Assembly (NCBI GenBank): GCA_947306175.1
Contig: CAMZFV010000005.1
Coordinates: 62,001-126,000 of the forward strand
Reading direction: 5' to 3'
DNA length: 64,000 bases
Origin: an uncultured Prevotellaceae bacterium
Lineage (GTDB): Bacteria; Bacteroidota; Bacteroidia; Bacteroidales; Muribaculaceae
Within the stretch, counting starts at the first letter, position 1. Each line of letters begins with the position of its first letter. Positions 58,649 through 64,000 of this stretch are shown here, in pieces. The notes below the pieces were generated by a model that worked only from the letters and a program-made list of their open reading frames with translations, was not told the origin of the DNA and did no database searches. A program made the position numbers and the translations under genes.

Positions 58649-60196
58649 TCAGATGCTTTGGCCACTCAATTTGCGGAATTGTTCAACAGCATACTTATCA
58701 GTCATACATGCAACATGGTCCCTTATTATTCTTAGTTTCTCTTCAAAAGTCAAATCCTTCGGGTCAAAACCGTCATAAACATCCCATGCGGGCTCTTGAC
58801 TGTTATTATACAACAAATGCTCCTGAAGTGTGGTCATAAACACAGCTTTAGATAAAGTATGCTTGGCATGCATACGATACGCCTGTTCCCTATGAAACAA
58901 GTATTTCACGTAGTAATCAAACAAACCAGTAATTACAGAACTTCCCGTCAGTTCTAATGCTTCTATTTCTTTATGGCTATAAACCTTTGCTCGACTGAAT
59001 GATTGTAAAAGTTCACCAAGAGTTGATTCTTCGTCAAAGACTAACTCTTTGTTGTAATTGCCAGCAACGATTTCATCGAGATTCTTCTTAAAGATCACAA
59101 AACAATTATTTACCAGCGTGGCCAGCAATTCCGTTCTTAACTGAACTACTTTCTTCTTGTCTGGATCATTTTCATTGAAGTGGTTGCCGGCCCGTCTTAC
59201 AACCGCATCTCCCTGACTTGTTCCTTTTAGCATAGCGGTTACGTCATAATATGTCAACCATCCTTTACTAATGGCATCCTCTAAATCCATCAATAGGTAG
59301 CATATCGTATCAGCAGCCTCCATTAGGTAGGATAGCGGATGACGGCAATACGCAAAATCGTTAATCTTCTCAATCCCACATTCTTTCATCACCCTATCTA
59401 AATAGTCTTTTTCTGTAAAGAAAACGCCATGCTTTCCTAATGAAATTCGATACCCTTCCTCAGTCTTCTTGATCTTCCTTGCGACATTTGGATACTTAAC
59501 ACTAGCAGCTAGCGATGCAGAGGTGAGATTCAACCCAAACAAGTCATTCAAAAATTGCAGTTTTGTTATTATACGGAATCCTTCTGCATTACCATCAAAT
59601 TGGGTATAGTCATAATAGATTTTGTTTTTGCCACAAACAAAACTCTTAAAATCATTTTTTAAAACTTCTGGTATATCATCCTCTCTCTCAAATCCTAATC
59701 GTTCCATCTCACTTCTGATGATACAATTGGAAGTATTCCCTTTATTTAAATCTTTTTCAAGGTGCGCAAAAAGATCCAAGAAATAGTTTTGTATGGCAGT
59801 CTCTCCAAAATGGCCTAATGGTGGATTACCAATATCATGAGCAAGACAAATAACCTCCATTAGCGAGGTTACATTTTTCCAAAATTGCACATCACTGGCA
59901 TTTGACTTAAATCTTGCCGCGATTTCTTCATCTCCACATATCTTTAGTGCAAAAGACCTGCCCACACTCGCCACTTCCATTGAGTGCGTCAATCGAGAAT
60001 GGATATTGTCATTGTTGGTTAGCGGAAACACTTGAGTCTTATCGTGCAATCTTCTGAATGCCGAACTGAATACTAGTCGGCCATAATCACTTTCGATAGG
60101 CGATCTTAGGTCGCTTGTCAAATCTCCGGCCTCTCTGCGCTTATCTGTTTTAGAGTCTCTAATTCTTTCGTAAGAAAAATAGTTTTTCGAAGTCAT
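58649..60196 (-). CDS. dGTPase-like HD-domain deoxynucleotide triphosphohydrolase
   Basis: FSSAFRRLHDKTQVFPL, HSRLTHSMEVASVGR, CLAHDIGNPPLGHFGE, CYLLMDLEDAI. Confidence 0.92.
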   Translation of the reverse strand: MTSKNYFSYERIRDSKTDKRREAGDLTSDLRSPIESDYGRLVFSSAFRRLHDKTQVFPLTNNDNIHSRLTHSMEVASVGRSFALKICGDEEIAARFKSNASDVQFWKNVTSLMEVICLAHDIGNPPLGHFGETAIQNYFLDLFAHLEKDLNKGNTSNCIIRSEMERLGFEREDDIPEVLKNDFKSFVCGKNKIYYDYTQFDGNAEGFRIITKLQFLNDLFGLNLTSASLAASVKYPNVARKIKKTEEGYRISLGKHGVFFTEKDYLDRVMKECGIEKINDFAYCRHPLSYLMEAADTICYLLMDLEDAISKGWLTYYDVTAMLKGTSQGDAVVRRAGNHFNENDPDKKKVVQLRTELLATLVNNCFVIFKKNLDEIVAGNYNKELVFDEESTLGELLQSFSRAKVYSHKEIEALELTGSSVITGLFDYYVKYLFHREQAYRMHAKHTLSKAVFMTTLQEHLLYNNSQEPAWDVYDGFDPKDLTFEEKLRIIRDHVACMTDKYAVEQFRKLSGQSI

Positions 60197-60202
60197 TATC
60201 TT

Positions 60203-60871
60203 TTACAGTTTATTACCTATAATCAACCCACCGCCAGACAGTAACAATTCTGATTTAAACATCTTTTTGAATGTTTCTCCTGCCAAATAACCAATGGGGC
60301 ATGAATCAAGTCCTACATATTTTGCTGCCTGTTGCAAACAGCACAATTGAGCGCCAACATCCCGCCATACCAGACTCATATAGTCTGTATACTTTGATGC
60401 GGTACGCATATACTGAACTGAAAACCACAATAGTATACTTTCGCCAAATGATAACGTCTGCTCTACATCTTTAAAAAATGCATTTTGTGACTCATCGGTA
60501 ATTGCCAAGCGTTTTAATGAATGCCCCAAAGACTGATAGAGATACAAATTCCGTCCACTGTTCTCTTTTATTCCTACGAGTATATCTATTGGATGTCTTC
60601 CTCCAGCTGATGGGGCTGCAGAACGGTATACCGTTACCCCATAGTCATCAATACCAATACAATAAGGTTTTACCGCATAATGTAATATTTTCGAAAGGGC
60701 ATCTAATGAACAAGCCCCTAACTCCTTGACAGACCTTCTCTCTGAAAAGATCTCCAAGAAATCCATATGCTGCTCAGTCATTTTAACTTTGGGCAGTTTA
60801 ATTACTTCTCCACACTCATACCAGTATGGTTCGAACGTAATTGGCTTATCCAATATGGAAGGACCTCTCAT
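60203..60871 (-). CDS. SagB/nitroreductase-family FMN oxidoreductase-like protein
   Basis: FSERRSVKELG, APSAGGRHPIDILVGI, RDVGAQLCCLQQAAKYVGLDSCPIG. Confidence 0.82.
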   Translation of the reverse strand: MRGPSILDKPITFEPYWYECGEVIKLPKVKMTEQHMDFLEIFSERRSVKELGACSLDALSKILHYAVKPYCIGIDDYGVTVYRSAAPSAGGRHPIDILVGIKENSGRNLYLYQSLGHSLKRLAITDESQNAFFKDVEQTLSFGESILLWFSVQYMRTASKYTDYMSLVWRDVGAQLCCLQQAAKYVGLDSCPIGYLAGETFKKMFKSELLLSGGGLIIGNKL

Positions 60872-61471
60872 TTACAATATACCTAATTGTTCTTTAACAT
60901 ACATATACTTCGTGCATCCATGACATTTCCCACATGGGTTATTGGATTTATGGCAAGAATGGGCATACATAAGTATGTTTTCGGGTATTCCACATTTCTT
61001 TACCAACTCTACCGTTGTCATTCCTATGGCTGGAGCCGTTACCTTGATGCCTGCCTCCTGCATAGATACCAGTTTTGATAGTTGTATATAAAACTCAGGT
61101 GTTCCGTCTGAATGCAGAGCATCAGTCTTTACTGATCCAACCATCAATTCACTCACTTCCAGTTGTATAGCTTTCATCAGTGCCAAAGTCACCAACATTT
61201 GATTTCGGTAAGGCCACCACTCCGAAATAGGAGCATCACTGATAGGTTCAGAACCCACTAAATCACCACTGCCCAAACTTGAACAATCTATTCGCAACAC
61301 ATGGCTCTCTAGACCTATAAGTTTTGCCACTTGTGTAGCTGCAGCTATCTCGGCCTCAGCCGCTCTCTGACCATAGTCCAGTGTAATGGCTATCTCCGGC
61401 CTCAGCCAATAAGCTAAAGCTATTGAATCCATTCCTCCAGACAACAATATGGCTTTCTTATTTCGCTGCAT
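60872..61471 (-). CDS. QueC-like PP-loop enzyme (7-cyano-7-deazaguanine synthase family)
   Basis: PP-loop LLSGGMDSIALAYWL, LDYGQRAAEAEI, WPYRNQMLVTLAL, zinc motif SCHKSNNPCGKCHGC. Confidence 0.88.
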   Translation of the reverse strand: MQRNKKAILLSGGMDSIALAYWLRPEIAITLDYGQRAAEAEIAAATQVAKLIGLESHVLRIDCSSLGSGDLVGSEPISDAPISEWWPYRNQMLVTLALMKAIQLEVSELMVGSVKTDALHSDGTPEFYIQLSKLVSMQEAGIKVTAPAIGMTTVELVKKCGIPENILMYAHSCHKSNNPCGKCHGCTKYMYVKEQLGIL

Positions 61472-62678
61472 ACCAACAAGTCTTATATATCGCTGTCGTA
61501 AAATCCTTTTCTATATCACAACCTGTTCCTGCTAACATCTTCAGTGAGCCTTCAGTTTCATTTTCCACATAAGCCACCACTTTCTTGCCTATAGCCACGG
61601 CATATCCTATTTCAAACAAAGTCCCAGAATCCAGACCGTCAACTATGGCAAAAACACAAGAACAATCCCTCAGTTTTTCAATATCCTTTGGTGCTACATC
61701 TTCTGCTTTACCCTCTCCTACGTCATGATACGGAGAAAACACCGGCACACCCATAGCCTGAAATATATTTCTACACTCTGACACAAAAAGTTTTGCGTTT
61801 AGTGTGAAAAATGGACCGGCGAGATAAACCAATCCGTTTTTACCAGGCACGAATTTTTCAAATTCTTTCTCTTTCAGTTGGGATGGTATTTCATCAACCT
61901 GTCCTTTCTCTTCACAATATACTGCTGCAGCCTTGCTTGCATTCATGGCAGCCACCGTCGGTTTATACCCACTGAACCAAAAGAAAGAGAAAACTGTCGT
62001 AAACACATCCCCGCTTCCTATAGGAAACACATGTGAAGATTTATGAATGGGTATTATTGTACCCTCATCATCTCGTGATGTAAAGACTACTGCTCCTTTC
62101 GCACCACATTTAACTATCAGGCATTCACATTTCTCGTGTTCAAATAACGCTTTTTTGATTTGAGGCAACTCCGTCTCTCTTGAAAGCATTCTTGCTTCTG
62201 ATTCATTCAGTACAAGCGCTAGATGCTCAGCCTTGCCGCCTTGTTCTCTGAACGACTGTGGATGACTAGGCGACTGTGGGTCATAAACCACCCAGTCACC
62301 TTCTATTTGTGCGTTCGCTTCAAGCATTCCGAAACCTATCACGAAGCGTCCACAAGTTTTCAAAAATACTTTTTTACCATCACATCCATACACTTTAGGG
62401 CAAGCCAAAGGATGGTTATAATAAAAGCTAATAGTCGAAGATATTTTCGTCAATTGATTCAATAGCTTTTCTGATCCAGCAAAGATCTTCAAGATTCTCT
62501 CAACCTGGTCGGTTCCAGCAGTATGAAATGTAATAGTCGCTTCTGGATTTAATGCACGAAACACCCGTACCGACCTCCATCCAGAACCATACAGTTCATC
62601 CCATACAGGCCAGTAGCATGTCTCTTGATAAGTCCCACCTACTATACTTACTTCACTGCAGATATCTTCACCTGACAT
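61458..62678 (-). CDS. PfkB/ribokinase-like domain fused to C-terminal nucleoside 2-deoxyribosyltransferase domain
   Basis: PfkB GSGDVFTTVFSFFWFSGY (G-x-GD) and LNESEARML; NDT VYLAGPFFTLNAKLFVSECRNIFQAMGV and DGLDSGTLFEIGYAVAIGKKV. Confidence 0.85.
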   Translation of the reverse strand: MSGEDICSEVSIVGGTYQETCYWPVWDELYGSGWRSVRVFRALNPEATITFHTAGTDQVERILKIFAGSEKLLNQLTKISSTISFYYNHPLACPKVYGCDGKKVFLKTCGRFVIGFGMLEANAQIEGDWVVYDPQSPSHPQSFREQGGKAEHLALVLNESEARMLSRETELPQIKKALFEHEKCECLIVKCGAKGAVVFTSRDDEGTIIPIHKSSHVFPIGSGDVFTTVFSFFWFSGYKPTVAAMNASKAAAVYCEEKGQVDEIPSQLKEKEFEKFVPGKNGLVYLAGPFFTLNAKLFVSECRNIFQAMGVPVFSPYHDVGEGKAEDVAPKDIEKLRDCSCVFAIVDGLDSGTLFEIGYAVAIGKKVVAYVENETEGSLKMLAGTGCDIEKDFTTAIYKTCWYAAK

Positions 62679-62992
62679 ATAGCGCCTTCAATTTTTAAAA
62701 CCTCAGCTTCATACTCTGTTCCTTCGTTCATGCAGTTCAACAATTGCACTAAATGGCTACTTAGTACAGTACCTAGCAAATTGCCATTCTTCAACACAAC
62801 CACTGGACCATCAGCGCTTTGCGCTTCCACGGGCAGAACATCCCTAACTTGTGTTATTTTTGACACGTCAACATTTACTGATGCCAAATTGGTAACAATT
62901 ACTAAATTCAAACATGCATCGCCCTCTTTCATAGGACGAGGCATTATTCCTCCACCACCTATTCCAAGATGGTCACCTGACATTCCTGACAT
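62648..62992 (-). CDS. Small uncharacterised protein with Gly-rich N-terminus
   Basis: MSGMSGDHLGIGGGGIMPRPMKEGDACLNLVIVTN..; overlaps PfkB-NDT start by 31 nt; sits 5 nt after OGG-like stop. Confidence 0.75.
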   Translation of the reverse strand: MSGMSGDHLGIGGGGIMPRPMKEGDACLNLVIVTNLASVNVDVSKITQVRDVLPVEAQSADGPVVVLKNGNLLGTVLSSHLVQLLNCMNEGTEYEAEVLKIEGAICQVKISAVK

Positions 62993-62997
62993 AACAA

Positions 62998-63732
62998 TTA
63001 TATTTTAATGTTTAACAATTCTATTGCTCTTCTGTTTGACTCCTTCATCTGGTTCCACATAATGGAATCCATTTTTGATGGAAGCGCATTTATGGAGTGA
63101 CAGAAATCAAGGAAACTTTCTTCTATCTTATAGTAATCTTTCTGTATATCCCAGAGTGGATTTATAAAACCCGCCAATCGGCCAGCCCTATAAATGTGGA
63201 TATCTACTATTGCCACATCTTCACAATTACCGTAGTTCCTGGCAATCCATGATGCCGTTTTTAGCCCAATACCTTTAATTGTCAACAGTTTATCTCTCAA
63301 CCTTATACCACTAAGCCTTTCCAAATCATCAATATCGTTTCTCTGCAAGAACCAGAATATATACTTCGATTTCTGTCGAGAAAAACGGTAATGTACCTCT
63401 TTCCCATTCCATCTAAAAGGCGCACTAATGGCATTTTCTAATTCTTCCAATTTTGTTTCTCTTCGTATTAATCTTAAATTCTTAATACGATGGAAAGCCA
63501 TAAGCCCCAATTCTGCTTTTAAACCATAGCCACCAAGCAGACATGCCACGACCTCTTCTCTTAGATTAGAACCAAGTTTATAGCCATGGCATGGTGAGTT
63601 GTCGAGAAAATACTGCACTTCCCAGTAAGATTTTGTAAAACGTTTTCCTGCATTTTCCCAATCTATATCAGATAAGAGTTGTGACAACTCAAGTATCTTA
63701 TCACGTTCGTCAATATAGTATGTGGCTTTCAT
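62998..63732 (-). CDS. OGG-like HhH-GPD DNA glycosylase/AP lyase-fold protein
   Basis: LLTIKGIGLKTASWIARNYGNCEDVAIVDIHIYRAG: HhH with catalytic-type Lys and Asp. Confidence 0.82.
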   Translation of the reverse strand: MKATYYIDERDKILELSQLLSDIDWENAGKRFTKSYWEVQYFLDNSPCHGYKLGSNLREEVVACLLGGYGLKAELGLMAFHRIKNLRLIRRETKLEELENAISAPFRWNGKEVHYRFSRQKSKYIFWFLQRNDIDDLERLSGIRLRDKLLTIKGIGLKTASWIARNYGNCEDVAIVDIHIYRAGRLAGFINPLWDIQKDYYKIEESFLDFCHSINALPSKMDSIMWNQMKESNRRAIELLNIKI

Positions 63733-63864
63733 AAGTTTTCATCATCTACATTTTACTGAGCATTTTCGCCTTGCGACTCCGTTACCACTAATCAACAATA
63801 AGTACACAATTCCGTTTATTAGAAACTTTGATTGCAGTGAAATGAATTTACATTCTCAACTTTC

Positions 63865-64000
63865 CTATAGAAATAGTCTTTTGAGCCACTCCAAGAATCT
63901 AATGCCATTCGGACTACCCGGATTCAGCACATGAGCTGTGATAGAAGTTCCCATCGGCTTACCTGGTTCATCTTGCCATGCCAAATAACTATGAATCTTC
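63865..64000 (-). CDS. C-terminal end of a further protein, DUF3226-like (truncated by window)
   Basis: Minus-strand open frame KIHSYLAWQDEPGKPMGTSITAHVLNPGSPNGIRFLEWLKRLFL* from window end to stop at 63865-63867; resembles the LAWQ-EPGKP-G-AITA C-terminal signature I associate with DUF3226. Confidence 0.6.
   Translation of the reverse strand, partial: KIHSYLAWQDEPGKPMGTSITAHVLNPGSPNGIRFLEWLKRLFL

Larger units (their letters stand above)
43400..64000. mobile_element. Integrative mobilizable/conjugative-type element with defence-like cargo; exact ends not determined and right end beyond window
   Basis: Integrase, excisionase-like HTH, TopB, MobV relaxase, OmpA and SLOG genes contiguous after mnmE, followed by AT-richer cargo operon. 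Confidence 0.75.

Noticed and set aside
60872-61471. Housekeeping queuosine biosynthesis locus
   Set aside because: No queD, queE, queF or folE neighbours; the gene is embedded in mobile-element cargo with dGTPase and NDT genes.
57858-63732. Calling the operon type IV CBASS
   Set aside because: QueC-like and OGG-like genes fit, but no CD-NTase, TGT (Cap10) or recognised CBASS effector is visible in the window.
57858-63732. Calling the operon qatABCD
   Set aside because: A QueC-like gene is present but there is no QatA ATPase or TatD-like QatD.
1-64000. CRISPR arrays, rRNA or tRNA genes
   Set aside because: No regularly spaced 25-40 bp direct-repeat array with unique spacers, and no rRNA or tRNA signature noticed by eye; a tRNAscan/Infernal run would be needed to be certain.

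Overview
Bacteroidales-type (Bacteroidota) chromosomal segment in two parts. (1) ~1-43.3 kb looks like host backbone: partial SbcD-like nuclease, DUF4143 ATPase, NamZ/DUF1343 + SSS symporter, WYL regulator, two tandem serine hydrolases overlapping a XerC/D-like recombinase, tandem CotH-like and BspA-like LRR surface proteins sharing dockerin-like C-termini, a fused FAD/Fe-S D-lactate dehydrogenase-type protein, carbonic anhydrase, RhuM-Fic protein, DNPH1-like hydrolase, PepT, SPFH protein, three tandem NUC1-type endonucleases and MnmE. (2) ~43.4-64 kb looks like an integrative mobilizable/conjugative-type element: multi-HTH protein, tyrosine integrase, excisionase-like HTH, topoisomerase III, a serine-recombinase-like protein lacking the catalytic motif, lipoprotein, MobV relaxase with an upstream oriT-like region, OmpA and SLOG/DUF2493. 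The most exciting content is a compact minus-strand cargo operon at ~57.86-63.73 kb (continuing into a further gene cut by the window end). It encodes an OGG-like HhH-GPD protein, a small Gly-rich-N-terminus protein, a PfkB + nucleoside deoxyribosyltransferase fusion, a QueC-like PP-loop enzyme, a SagB/nitroreductase-like enzyme, a dGTPase-like HD hydrolase and a CCA/poly(A)-polymerase-like nucleotidyltransferase. I interpret it as a candidate, possibly undescribed, nucleotide/deazaguanine-centred defence system sharing QueC and OGG parts with type IV CBASS but lacking a recognisable CD-NTase or TGT. Several dispersed palindromes (two of them translated in frame), a MITE-like element and an array of TGTAGCGA sites are also reported. 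All assignments are from reading motifs by eye; no database search was run.
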